Of a stretch of DNA of 64,000 nucleotides, positions 9,718 to 19,054 are shown in pieces. The stretch lies in contig JAAWDS010000046.1 of assembly GCA_022793895.1 (NCBI GenBank), positions 1-64,000 on the forward strand, in the 5' to 3' direction. Position numbers and translations under genes: made by a program. Position 1 is the stretch's first letter, and every line of letters begins with the position of its first letter. Source of the DNA: Provencibacterium sp. Its GTDB lineage: Bacteria > Bacillota > Clostridia > Oscillospirales > Ruminococcaceae. Under the pieces are notes generated by a model that saw nothing but the letters and a program-made list of their open reading frames with translations, was not told the origin of the DNA and searched no databases.

Positions 9718-10261
9718 TTCACCGCCCCCAGACTTTTATTGCGCTTGATAGAATAGCCGTGCCCATAGGACGGCCAAATGAACAGACGTATCAGAACCGC
9801 TCTGCGGCTATTATACCATGCCCGCAATTTCGACACAAGCCGACGTAATAAAAAACTCAGGCCCTACGAAATAGGGGATTCCAAAGGGGACCGTTGAACC
9901 CTTTGGCGGAGGTTTGGAGGCAGCGCCTCCAAGGCTTTTGGTGGTTCAAACCGGCAAAGAACGCGGAATCGAAAGCATCCGGAGACGAATCCTGAGAGGA
10001 GCTTTTAATCGTAAAGAACTCAGAACGTCCCGTCCGCTCTCTTCTTTAAGGAGATCCCCCACTAAAACGCTCCCTTCTGTTTTTCTGTCCGGCGATATGG
10101 ACAAAGGAGAAGAACTGTGCTATCCTAGAGAGCAGATAAGAGTGCTGTAAAAACAGCCTCATCGTGCAAAACTGCTGTTTTTTAAAGCGCCCTGCAAAAT
10201 GGAAATCCTATCCCTCCCGACATCCGGGAGGTCACCGTTATAGAGGTTCAATTTTTTGGGA

Positions 10262-10296
10262 AGCGCCTGCAAAATACTCTGTATTTTGCAGGCGCT
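10262..10296. repeat. Perfect 16-bp-stem hairpin upstream of the MATE gene
   Basis: AGCGCCTGCAAAATAC-TCT-GTATTTTGCAGGCGCT. Confidence 0.8.
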
Positions 10297-10342
10297 CCTC
10301 CCCCTCAATTTATCCTGCCCCGGCAGGAAAAGGAGTGCAGTC

Positions 10343-11728
10343 ATGTTTCGGCAGTCGGTACAGGAAGAAAACGGTATTACAGAGGGAATTATCTGGAAAC
10401 AGTTGCTCATCTTCTTTTTCCCCATTCTCTTCGGCACCTTTTTCCAGCAGCTCTATAACACGGTGGACGCCATCGTTGTTGGACAATTTGTCGGTAAAGA
10501 GGCGCTCGCCGCTGTTGGCGGCGCAACCGGAACGCTCATTAACCTTCTGGTCGGTTTCTTTACCGGCCTTTCTTCGGGCGCAACCGTGATCATCTCGCAA
10601 TTTTATGGCGCACAAAAGGGGGAAGAGGTCAGCCGGACGGTACATAGCGCGGTAGCGCTCTGTTTAGCGGGCGGGGTGCTGTTCACCGTCACCGGCAACC
10701 TCTGCGCTTCCTGGGCGCTGCGGGCGATGGGCACGCCGGAAAACATTTTAGGCGGCGCCTTGACCTATCTGCGCGTTTACTTCAGCGGGATTATTTTCCC
10801 GTTGATCTATAACATGGGATCCGGTATCCTGCGCGCGGTTGGAGATTCCCGGCGTCCTCTCTATTTCCTGATTGTCTGCTGTATGGTCAACCTAGCGCTT
10901 GATCTCCTGTTCGTCGCCGTGTTCCGCTGGGGCGTTTTAGGGGTGGCGGTCGCCACGCTGGTTTCTCAGGCGATCAGCGCGGCGCTGGTGATTTTAGCGC
11001 TGATAAAAACCGATCGCTCCTACCACTTCGATCCGCACCAGATCCGCTTCCATACCGATCTGTTGAAAAAGATTATCCGGATCGGGCTTCCGGCCGGCCT
11101 GCAATCGGTGATGTATGGCCTTTCCAACATCGTTATCCAATCGGCGATCAACGCCTTCGGCACTGACGTGATGGCTGCCTGGACCGCTTACGGTAAGATT
11201 GACGGTTTCTTCTGGATGCTGATGAGCGCCTTCGGCGTTTCGGTGACAACCTTCGTCGGCCAGAATTTCGGCGCGCAATCCTATGGACGCATCCGCAAAA
11301 GCGTGCGGGTTTCTTCTGGAATGGCGCTGGGAACTTCTCTAACGCTCAGCGTCCTTCTCTACTTTTTTGGGCCCTACGTCTACCGGTTGTTTACCAGCGA
11401 TCCGGTGGTCATCGAGCAAGGAATGCTGATCCTGCGCACGCTGACGCCTACCTATTTTACCTATGTGGCGATCGAGATCCTCGCCGGCGCCGTCCGCGGG
11501 ACGGGAGATGCGCTTATACCCATGCTGATCACCGGCATAGGCGTTTGTGTGCTACGGATCGTTTGGATCGCGCTGGCTGTTCCCGTTTGGCCGGAGGTGC
11601 GCACCGTTGTGTTGAGCTATCCCATTACCTGGAGCGTTACCTCGGTGCTCTTTATTCTCTATTACCTCCAAGGCGGATGGCTGCGCCGCCAGATTGCGAA
11701 GGCGGGCTATGCCCCGGAAGTGCGATAG
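10343..11728 (+). CDS. MATE family efflux transporter
   Basis: Polytopic; FPILFGTFFQQLYNTVDAIVVGQFVGKEALAAVGG; start chosen at MFRQSVQ with upstream AAAGGAG rather than the longer ORF start at 10256. Confidence 0.93.
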   Translation: MFRQSVQEENGITEGIIWKQLLIFFFPILFGTFFQQLYNTVDAIVVGQFVGKEALAAVGGATGTLINLLVGFFTGLSSGATVIISQFYGAQKGEEVSRTVHSAVALCLAGGVLFTVTGNLCASWALRAMGTPENILGGALTYLRVYFSGIIFPLIYNMGSGILRAVGDSRRPLYFLIVCCMVNLALDLLFVAVFRWGVLGVAVATLVSQAISAALVILALIKTDRSYHFDPHQIRFHTDLLKKIIRIGLPAGLQSVMYGLSNIVIQSAINAFGTDVMAAWTAYGKIDGFFWMLMSAFGVSVTTFVGQNFGAQSYGRIRKSVRVSSGMALGTSLTLSVLLYFFGPYVYRLFTSDPVVIEQGMLILRTLTPTYFTYVAIEILAGAVRGTGDALIPMLITGIGVCVLRIVWIALAVPVWPEVRTVVLSYPITWSVTSVLFILYYLQGGWLRRQIAKAGYAPEVR

Positions 11729-11899
11729 CCTCCCCTTCATCCAACGGACCTAACCGCTTCCCTTCCCCCATCTCTCCCAATCGGCCTCCGGGCTCTATGA
11801 ACCATGAATCCGAATGAAAAAGGAAAGGCTAAAGGGGAAATCCTTTCATCCTTCTGAATAACTGGATTCAAAACAGAAAGGATTGGTGGCTTAAAAACG

Positions 11900-13609
11900 A
11901 TGGAAAGAAAAAACACCTTTGTAAACGGACTTATCGAGCGCATGAGCCTCGAAGAGAAGATCGGCGCGCTCTTAACGCTCGGCTTCTCCGGCGTCATTCC
12001 GCGGCGGCATATCTATGAATTTATTGAAAAGTACCATTGCGGCGGCCTGCGCCTATCCACCGAATCACGGGTGTTCGGCAGTTATGTGGATCCCAAGAGC
12101 AATAAAACGGTGGTCAACGTCCAAAACAAAACCGGCTATAAGCGCACGCATCCCGCCCCGGTCTGCACGGCCAGCGAGTATAAAGCCGTTTTGGATGAGC
12201 TCCAAGCCGTAGCGCGCCGCCGCCCGCTCTCTATCCCGCTGCATTTCTCGTTTGACCAGGAGGGCGGAACGAGCGCCGATTTCTTCTTTGGCGGCGTCAA
12301 CCTATTCCCCAAACCGATGGGCCTGCGTGCAACCAACGATCCTCATTTAGCCTATGAGGTGGGGCTCGCAGTCGCCCGCCAAAGCCGCGCCGTCGGCTTC
12401 TCCTGGGTGCATTCGCCGGTGCTCGATGTAAATTCCGATCCGCGCAACCCCGAAATCTACACCCGCTCCTACTCCGACCGGGTGGAGGATGTCTGCGCCT
12501 ATGCCGTTGAAACCTGCCTCGGGCTCAAGGATGGGGGGCTCATTGCCACCGGCAAGCACTTCCCCGGCCGCGGCCACTCGGATGTAGACGCGCACTTCCA
12601 GGTGCCGGTTATCGACGTGGATCGCGAAACGATGCTCTCGCGCGAGCTGGCTCCCTACCGCACACTGATTGAAAAAGGGCTGCTGCCCTCGATCATGATT
12701 GCGCACAGCATCTTTCCCGCCTTTGACCCGGAGAATATCGCCACCGTTTCCAAGCCGATCCTCACCGGCCTTCTGCGCAGGGAACTGGGCTTTGAGGGCG
12801 TTATCACCACCGACAGCATGACGATGGGCGCGGTAGCCACCCGCTACGGTGTGGCCAACGCCTGCGCCATGTCACTCGAAGCGGGCGCCGACCTGGTGCT
12901 GATGAAGGCGGAAAACCAACTGGTGGAGGAAACCTTTGCCGCCATCCGTTCCTTTGTGGAAAGCGGACGCATTCCGATGGAGGCGCTGGATGAAAAGGTT
13001 TACCGGGTCCTGAACCTGAAATATGAATATGGCCTTTTCTTTGACCGCAGAGACAACGATACCCCGCCTGAGCAAATAATAGCCGACCCGGCCATCCGGC
13101 GGCTGTGCGATGCGGTGGCTCAGCGCTCGGTGCTGGTCGCCCGCCAGAAGGAGGGGGCGCTCCCGCTGCGCGAGGAGGAACGGGTGCTGGTCGTCGAGCA
13201 GATGGTCAAGGCGTATAACAGCTTTAGCTGGCATCCTGGCATTCTCTTCGACCATTGCGAACGCTATGGGCAGAACGTGTCCTACCTGGAAACGGCCTAT
13301 ACCCTCGATGAAGAGGATAAGCGCCGTATCTATGAGGAAGCGCAATTCTCTGATACTGTTGTCGCAACCAACTATTTCATCCGCGGCTCACTCTGCAACA
13401 AGGAGTTTTGGGAGGAGTTTATCGAAAAGACCGGGAAAAAGGTGGTCGTCCTTACCAATACCCCCTATGAAGAGATCTCCATTCCGAGGAATGCGGAAAA
13501 CGTCGTCGTCACCTTCGCAACCTCTCCGGCCAATATTCGGGTAGCGGCAGGCGCTCTCTTTGGCAAAGTGCATCCCGAAGGCGTTTGGCCAGTCGAGTAC
13601 CACGCCTAA
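11900..13609 (+). CDS. Glycoside hydrolase family 3 protein (beta-N-acetylhexosaminidase/NagZ-like)
   Basis: 569 aa; FSFDQEGGTSADFF, GKHFPGRGHSDVDAH, GVITTDSMTMGAV motifs. Confidence 0.9.
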   Translation: MERKNTFVNGLIERMSLEEKIGALLTLGFSGVIPRRHIYEFIEKYHCGGLRLSTESRVFGSYVDPKSNKTVVNVQNKTGYKRTHPAPVCTASEYKAVLDELQAVARRRPLSIPLHFSFDQEGGTSADFFFGGVNLFPKPMGLRATNDPHLAYEVGLAVARQSRAVGFSWVHSPVLDVNSDPRNPEIYTRSYSDRVEDVCAYAVETCLGLKDGGLIATGKHFPGRGHSDVDAHFQVPVIDVDRETMLSRELAPYRTLIEKGLLPSIMIAHSIFPAFDPENIATVSKPILTGLLRRELGFEGVITTDSMTMGAVATRYGVANACAMSLEAGADLVLMKAENQLVEETFAAIRSFVESGRIPMEALDEKVYRVLNLKYEYGLFFDRRDNDTPPEQIIADPAIRRLCDAVAQRSVLVARQKEGALPLREEERVLVVEQMVKAYNSFSWHPGILFDHCERYGQNVSYLETAYTLDEEDKRRIYEEAQFSDTVVATNYFIRGSLCNKEFWEEFIEKTGKKVVVLTNTPYEEISIPRNAENVVVTFATSPANIRVAAGALFGKVHPEGVWPVEYHA

Positions 13610-13645
13610 AAAAATTCCTCCGGTGAAACTGGGCAGACGGTAGGA

Positions 13646-13684
13646 ATCGGGCCCCATCCAACTTTTCGTTGGATGGGGCCCGAT
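13646..13684 (+). terminator. Intrinsic terminator downstream of GH3
   Basis: ATCGGGCCCCATCCAAC-ttttc-GTTGGATGGGGCCCGAT followed by GTTTT. Confidence 0.8.
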
Positions 13685-13812
13685 GTTTTCCGGCGCTGTA
13701 AAACGCCGTCAGGCAGCCTCACCGCTGGACACAGCCGCCAGAGCGGCCAAGCATAAGCTCTCTTAGCTGGCTGTGCCCCCCTCGGCCTTGCAGGACAACT
13801 GGGGCATAGCCA

Positions 13813-13846
13813 AACCCCCAGCCGCCTAAAAGGGCGGCTGGGGGTT
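13813..13846 (-). terminator. Terminator hairpin of the downstream minus-strand secreted-protein gene
   Basis: AACCCCCAGCCGCC-...-GGCGGCTGGGGGTT. Confidence 0.65.
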
Positions 13847-13860
13847 CTTTAGAACGTTAA

Positions 13861-14787
13861 TTAGTCAACCACGATATAAACCGTCCCGCGCGTGGTCCGG
13901 TATTTCGAGCTGCTGGGCGTAAAGGTGAAGCTGTAACGTCCGGAAGATTCCAATTCCTCGCGGACATTCTCCCCTCTCCACTGTACGCGGCCGCTGATCG
14001 ATTCGCCATCCCGATCGCTTTCGCTGTCGTCTACATAGGCATAAACGGCATCCTCCAAATCGCCGAGCAGATCGCGCAGCGTATCGCCCTCTCTTGCATA
14101 GATATCCTCTGCTTCGAGCCGGATATGAAGCCTATCCTCATTATCCGAATAGCCATATTCGTCATCGTCGTAATAGGAGTACTCTTCAATCTTGCTTACT
14201 TTATCCACATCGCCGGTAACGTTGGTGCGGTAGAACGCCTGGACGTTCTTCACCGTCGCCCCTTTTTCGGCGTGCAGCTTTGCTCTGCGGCTATCCAGCT
14301 CTGCTCTGGAAACAACGCCGGTCGAGGAGACCTCCACATCCACATCGGCATCCGTCGCCAGATCGCTGACCCGGCCGTCTATATAGATGCTGGTGTCCGA
14401 CCGGACGTTTAAATCCTTGACCAGCGCATCCGAAGCAACGGTCAGCCGGATCGAGGAGTTCAGCGATTCATCCAGCCGCAGTTGACTAATCACCCCGCTG
14501 ACCTTCAGCGATCTCTGTCTGCCGAGAGATACTCCCCGGTAGTTCCCGCGATCATCGAAGAAGCAGACCAGGAAATCTCCCTCCCTATCGGTGATGAGCT
14601 GGATGTTGTCATTGTTGATATCATAGGTTGCAGCCACTTTGTTATCCAGCAGGAACTGTACCTGTTTATCCTGCACCTTGAGGTCATAAACGTTGCTGGA
14701 GGTAGCTGCGCTGGCCACGGCGCTCATTCCCAGCGCCATCGAGAGCGAGAGAGCCGCGGCGGCCATTCTTCGAATGAAATGTTTCAT
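13861..14787 (-). CDS. Secreted protein of unknown function
   Basis: Signal peptide MKHFIRRMAAAALSLSMALGMSAVASAA; acidic linker SYYDDDEYGYSDNED; no recognised domain. Start trimmed from the 14877 ORF start. Confidence 0.75.
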   Translation of the reverse strand: MKHFIRRMAAAALSLSMALGMSAVASAATSSNVYDLKVQDKQVQFLLDNKVAATYDINNDNIQLITDREGDFLVCFFDDRGNYRGVSLGRQRSLKVSGVISQLRLDESLNSSIRLTVASDALVKDLNVRSDTSIYIDGRVSDLATDADVDVEVSSTGVVSRAELDSRRAKLHAEKGATVKNVQAFYRTNVTGDVDKVSKIEEYSYYDDDEYGYSDNEDRLHIRLEAEDIYAREGDTLRDLLGDLEDAVYAYVDDSESDRDGESISGRVQWRGENVREELESSGRYSFTFTPSSSKYRTTRGTVYIVVD

Positions 14788-15031
14788 CTTTTCCACCCTT
14801 CTTTTCATACTTGAATTGTTGGTAAGGATTCTTCCATCCCTTGTCTCTATCATACAACGAGGATGAGGAGGAAACAACGCCTTTTCAATGATTTTAAAAA
14901 AAGTTCACAGCTTTTTTCCATCTTCTCCCTCGCTGTATAAAAGGATGTGCTTCCTAACTCCTACCAACAATATCCTACCAAAAAATTCTTTAAGTTTTCT
15001 TTAAAAACGGCCTCCGTGGAAGAACAGACAA

Positions 15032-15064
15032 GGGAGAAGTTTCACCTAAAGAGAAACTTCTCCC
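15032..15064. repeat. Hairpin in a long intergenic region
   Basis: GGGAGAAGTTTC-acctaaaga-GAAACTTCTCCC. Confidence 0.6.
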
Positions 15065-15362
15065 ATCTTCCGGAAGCGGAGCGTCATTCGCAGCGGATAA
15101 AAGCCCGTCCAATCAGGCATATCCCTGCATTGGAAATTCTGTTTCACGCGAGCGACTCTCGATAAAAGTTGGTAAATCCCATTTCGGCTAAGGTATATCG
15201 CTCCGTTGAGAAATATTCCATCCTTTCTGATGAGCGCGGATAACCGTCCTTAAACCTCTACAGCCCTCGCGGCCGTTCGAGCCTGAATCTAACGCGTCTG
15301 CAACTCCGCTATATCTGCATAGCCTGACAAAAATCGTTTATCCCATCTTTTTCGTGCGTTTA

Positions 15363-15629
15363 TCAGCCCTTTTTCCAGCGCTTCAGAGTGGGGAACCAAG
15401 CGAGCATATCCCTGCGCGCTTTTTCGCGATCGGCAAAGAAGCCTTCCTCCCCGCCGTGCTGGAGGCAAAAGTCAATCATCCCCTCCATCGTCGTGTCCCA
15501 GGTAAACGCCCCGGACTGGAAGCAATAGCTGCAATAATCCTCATTGCGGCTTCCATCGGCGTTTTTTCCGAAGTCCTTCTCCTCCCGCATCGGCATTCCA
15601 CAGCTCTGGCAATAAATCTCGTTCATCAT
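15363..15629 (-). CDS. Small zinc-ribbon protein
   Basis: 88 aa; CQSCGMPM...DYCSYCFQSGAF four-cysteine ribbon. Confidence 0.8.
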   Translation of the reverse strand: MMNEIYCQSCGMPMREEKDFGKNADGSRNEDYCSYCFQSGAFTWDTTMEGMIDFCLQHGGEEGFFADREKARRDMLAWFPTLKRWKKG

Positions 15630-15700
15630 TCAGTCCACACCTTTCCTTTCATTGGAGTGGCCTTAGTATAACATGCAAAACCGGACATCAGCTTGTCATA

Positions 15701-16600
15701 TTATTCATAGTAGTGTGCAATCCGCTCCGCTTTTTTTCGCAGCGCTTCCAGAAGTCCCTGCGGAGCCAGCACCCGCACCTGCTCCCCGAAGGAGAGCAGG
15801 TAATTGAGCGTCCAAGCATCCTCCGGGAACCAGGCCGTCACCCGGAACCCATCCGCCTCCTGCCGGACAGAACGCGGATCAAACTCATCGCAGACGCGGA
15901 AGGCCGCGCTCCCTTCAAAATGCAGCTCTGCCTGAAACAGCGCGCCGCCTGTGGGCGTACCCGCCGGCTCGATCGGCGGCATCGCCCGTTTTTCAAAGCT
16001 CCCCTCCAACAGACGGACCTGTTCCATCCGGCATATTTTAAAGGTGCGCGCCGCCTGGCGCGTCCGGCAAAAGCCTTGCAGGTACCATCCGCCGCTTTTA
16101 TAGCAGAGCTTCGCCGGTTCCACCTGGCGCTCTCCCGTCTCTCCCATCCCGCTGTGGTAGAGGAAGGAGACCGGCCGGCGGTTCAGGATCCCCGTTTTGA
16201 GCAGATTGAATTTCTCGCGCTCCCCCTCCAAATTCCCCCAGGGGGAAAAGTCCACCTCAATCCAATCCTCCTGCGCGCGGCAGAACAATCCGCGTAGCTG
16301 TGAAAGCAGCTCATCATCCTGAACGGCATGGGTCGCCTGTAGGCTTTGGAGGGCGAAGAGGATCTCATCCTGCTGTTGGCCGGTCAGCAGCGATCGGTTC
16401 AGTACGTAGCCCTCTATTAAATGGATCCCTCCGCCCTTCCCGCGGCTGGCATAGACCGGGATTCCCGCTCCGGAGAGCAGATCGATATCCCGGTAGATCG
16501 TCCTCTGGGAACATTCAAAATGCTCCGCCAGCTCGGCCGCCGTGCTATGCCCGCGCTCCAAAAGCAGATAGATAATTTCAAACAGTCTTCCCACCTGCAA
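15701..16600 (-). CDS. HTH/WYL-domain transcriptional regulator (YafY-like)
   Basis: N-terminal HTH (HSTAAELAEHFECSQRTIYRDIDLLSGAGIPVYASRGKGGGI), WYL-like KLCYKSGGWYLQGFCRTRQAARTFKICRM. Confidence 0.92.
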   Translation of the reverse strand: MQVGRLFEIIYLLLERGHSTAAELAEHFECSQRTIYRDIDLLSGAGIPVYASRGKGGGIHLIEGYVLNRSLLTGQQQDEILFALQSLQATHAVQDDELLSQLRGLFCRAQEDWIEVDFSPWGNLEGEREKFNLLKTGILNRRPVSFLYHSGMGETGERQVEPAKLCYKSGGWYLQGFCRTRQAARTFKICRMEQVRLLEGSFEKRAMPPIEPAGTPTGGALFQAELHFEGSAAFRVCDEFDPRSVRQEADGFRVTAWFPEDAWTLNYLLSFGEQVRVLAPQGLLEALRKKAERIAHYYE

Positions 16601-16749
16601 GATTTTTCCCTCCTTATGATCGGGCGCATACCGTCTCTTTTTTCTGCCGGGCCTTTTCCTGGTTTATTGTAACGGGTATGGGCCGCATTTGCAAGCGGCG
16701 CAGGAAAATGATAAACTGAGGACAGATTTCCGCAGAAGGGAGCGGTTCC

Positions 16750-17502
16750 TTGAAATTTTTCCTTGCACCGGCTAAAAATATGCGCCCGGCTCCGGCGGCC
16801 GCAGGCCGCCCGCTACAAAGGCCGCGCTTCCAGAGGGAGGCGGACCGGCTGGCGGAGGATCTGCGCCGCTACAGCGCTTGGGAGCTGGAGGGGTTATTGC
16901 GGGTAAACAGCAGCATCGCTTGGCGGGCGTTTTCCGATTACCAGTCGTTCTCCTCAGCCGGACCCGGTTCTCCCGCCCTGCTCGCTTATTCCGGGCTGGC
17001 CTATACCCACCTGGCGCCCGATAGTTTTACCCCAGAGGACCTCGCCTTTGCCGAAAACCGGCTCTTCATTCTCAGCGCCCTTTATGGATTGCTCGGCCCT
17101 TCCGATGAAATTTTTCCCCACCGGCTGGAGCTTCAGATCCCCTACCGCTATCAAGGGCAAACCCTTTACCAGTTTTGGGGAGAAAAACCCTGCCGGGCGC
17201 TTTTTAGCGGCGGGGAAACGGTCGTCAACCTGGCCTCCGCCGAATATGCGCGCCTCATTCTCCCCTTTCTGCAAAGGGGCGAGCGGCTGATCCAATGCGT
17301 TTTCTGCGAATACCGCGGACGCAGGCGGGTAACGCTTCCCACCTTTGCTAAAATGGCGCGCGGCGCCATGGCCCGCTTTATCATCCGGCGGCGGCTGACC
17401 GACGCGCGCCAGCTCTGGGATTTCCAGGCGTTCGGCTATGCCTTCGTTCCCGGATTCTCGGATGAGGAACGCTATGTCTTTGTCCGGCGGGAGGAAGGAT
17501 AA
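16750..17502 (+). CDS. yaaA: Peroxide stress protein YaaA (UPF0246)
   Basis: 250 aa; MKFFLAPAKNM start, YSGLAYTHLAP, LYGLLGPSDEIFPHRLE, NLASAEYAR. Confidence 0.9.
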   Translation: MKFFLAPAKNMRPAPAAAGRPLQRPRFQREADRLAEDLRRYSAWELEGLLRVNSSIAWRAFSDYQSFSSAGPGSPALLAYSGLAYTHLAPDSFTPEDLAFAENRLFILSALYGLLGPSDEIFPHRLELQIPYRYQGQTLYQFWGEKPCRALFSGGETVVNLASAEYARLILPFLQRGERLIQCVFCEYRGRRRVTLPTFAKMARGAMARFIIRRRLTDARQLWDFQAFGYAFVPGFSDEERYVFVRREEG

Positions 17503-17527
17503 CCCAGAGGAATATCCGTGCGGCTCC

Positions 17528-17556
17528 TTGTTTTATCCCCTGTGGACTGCTATAAT
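17528..17556 (+). promoter_or_regulatory. Putative sigma-A promoter for the DUF975 gene
   Basis: TTGTTT-N17-TATAAT. Confidence 0.5.
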
Positions 17557-17584
17557 AAGAACGATAGTAAAAGGGGGAATTAAT

Positions 17585-18322
17585 ATGTGGACACGTGAAG
17601 GGTTGAAAAGCAATGCAAAGGAGGTTCTGCGTGCATCCTACTGGACGGCGTTCGTCGCCGCGCTCGTTTTAGGCTTCGCCGACAGCAGGGCGGGGGGCTT
17701 CCAGTTCGAATTTAAGACTATAGACTTCAACATCTCCTTAGACCTCAGCGAGCTAGTAGACCCCTCTACGTTTCCTGTTCTCTTTATGAGTTTCTTTTCG
17801 CTCACCTTCTTGATAGCAACGGTCTCTTTGGTGTTCCTGATGCAACCTCTGGAAGTGGGCTGCCGCCGGTTTTTCCTGGAGGGAACGCAACTGCGTTTCA
17901 ATTTGTGGGAAATAGGTTATTCCTTCCGCCGCGGGCGGTATAAAAACATCGTGCTGACCCTGTTTGTGCGCAGGGTGCTGATCTTCGCCGCTTCGCTGCT
18001 GCTGGTCATTCCGGGCATTGTGCTCAGCTATGCGTATACGGCCGTCCCCTATATTCTCGCAGAAAACCCGTCCATCCCCTATAACCGCGCCTTGCAGCTC
18101 AGCCGGGAGATGACCCGCGGGCACAAGCTGAATATCTGGGTTCTGGATCTCTCCTTCCTCGGCTGGATTTTGCTGGGAATGCTCGCCTGCGGTATCGGCG
18201 TGCTGTTTGTGCAGCCCTATATCCATGCCACCCATGCGCAGCTCTATCTGGCGCTGCGCACCGAAGCGCTGGATAAAGGACTCACCTCGCTCGAAGAACT
18301 CTCCCCTCCGGTAGTGGAATAG
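17585..18322 (+). CDS. DUF975 family integral membrane protein
   Basis: 245 aa; MWTREGLKSNAKEVLRASYWTAFVAALV, FFLEGTQL, ALQLSREMTRGHK; start moved to the ATG after GGGGGAAT. Confidence 0.85.
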   Translation: MWTREGLKSNAKEVLRASYWTAFVAALVLGFADSRAGGFQFEFKTIDFNISLDLSELVDPSTFPVLFMSFFSLTFLIATVSLVFLMQPLEVGCRRFFLEGTQLRFNLWEIGYSFRRGRYKNIVLTLFVRRVLIFAASLLLVIPGIVLSYAYTAVPYILAENPSIPYNRALQLSREMTRGHKLNIWVLDLSFLGWILLGMLACGIGVLFVQPYIHATHAQLYLALRTEALDKGLTSLEELSPPVVE

Positions 18323-18382
18323 TCCTTGACCGGCCCGAAGAGAAACGCCCCGTGCCGTATTTGAAAAGGAGATGGATTCTTC

Positions 18383-18976
18383 ATGGCCAAATTGTACTAC
18401 CAGGGGCACGGCAGCCTGCGCCTGACCACGCAGGACGGTATGGTTATCTACCTCGACCCCTATGCTGGGGACGGCTATGACCTTCCGGCCGACCTGATTT
18501 TGATCACCCATGAGCACACCGACCATAACCAATCCGATCTTGTCCCGCAAAAGCGGCATTGCCCCATCATCCGTTCGGCCGATGCGCTCCAGGACGGAGA
18601 TTATAAACATTTCACCGTGGGAACGGTGGAAATCGAGGCGGTTCCCGCCTACAACCGCAACCACGACGTTCAAAAGTGCGTCGGCTATGTCCTCTCGCTG
18701 GACGGAGTGAAGCTCTATGCGGCCGGGGACACCTCCACAACCGACGCCATGGGCGCAAAGCTGCGGGAGATGGCGCTCGACTATGCTCTCCTCCCCATTG
18801 ACGGCGTATACAACATGAACGCGCGGGAGGCTTCCAAGTGCGCCGAGCTCATCGGCGCCCGCTGCACCATTCCTATCCACATGAAGCCGGGCGAGCTGTT
18901 CGACCGCCGGATGGCGGAAAAGCTGCGCTCCCCTTCCCGCCTGATCGTTGCCGCCGGCGAAGAGATCGAGCTCTAA
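18383..18976 (+). CDS. MBL-fold metal-dependent hydrolase
   Basis: 197 aa; ITHEHTDHNQSDL, YAAGDTS, LLPIDGVYNMN. Confidence 0.9.
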   Translation: MAKLYYQGHGSLRLTTQDGMVIYLDPYAGDGYDLPADLILITHEHTDHNQSDLVPQKRHCPIIRSADALQDGDYKHFTVGTVEIEAVPAYNRNHDVQKCVGYVLSLDGVKLYAAGDTSTTDAMGAKLREMALDYALLPIDGVYNMNAREASKCAELIGARCTIPIHMKPGELFDRRMAEKLRSPSRLIVAAGEEIEL

Positions 18977-18990
18977 GCGGCCTTTACAGC

Positions 18991-19033
18991 AAAAAGCCCC
19001 TGGAACCGGTCCTGCCGGTTCCAGGGGCTTTTT
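18991..19033. terminator. Bidirectional intrinsic terminator
   Basis: AAAAAGCCCCTGGAACCGG-tcctg-CCGGTTCCAGGGGCTTTTT between convergent genes. Confidence 0.9.
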
Positions 19034-19054
19034 CTCAAGGGGCGGGATTCCCTC

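Noticed and set aside
13685-13812. Possible small RNA between two terminators after GH3
   Set aside because: Some pairing (CACAGCC...GGCTGTG) but no promoter or clear structure; not enough support.
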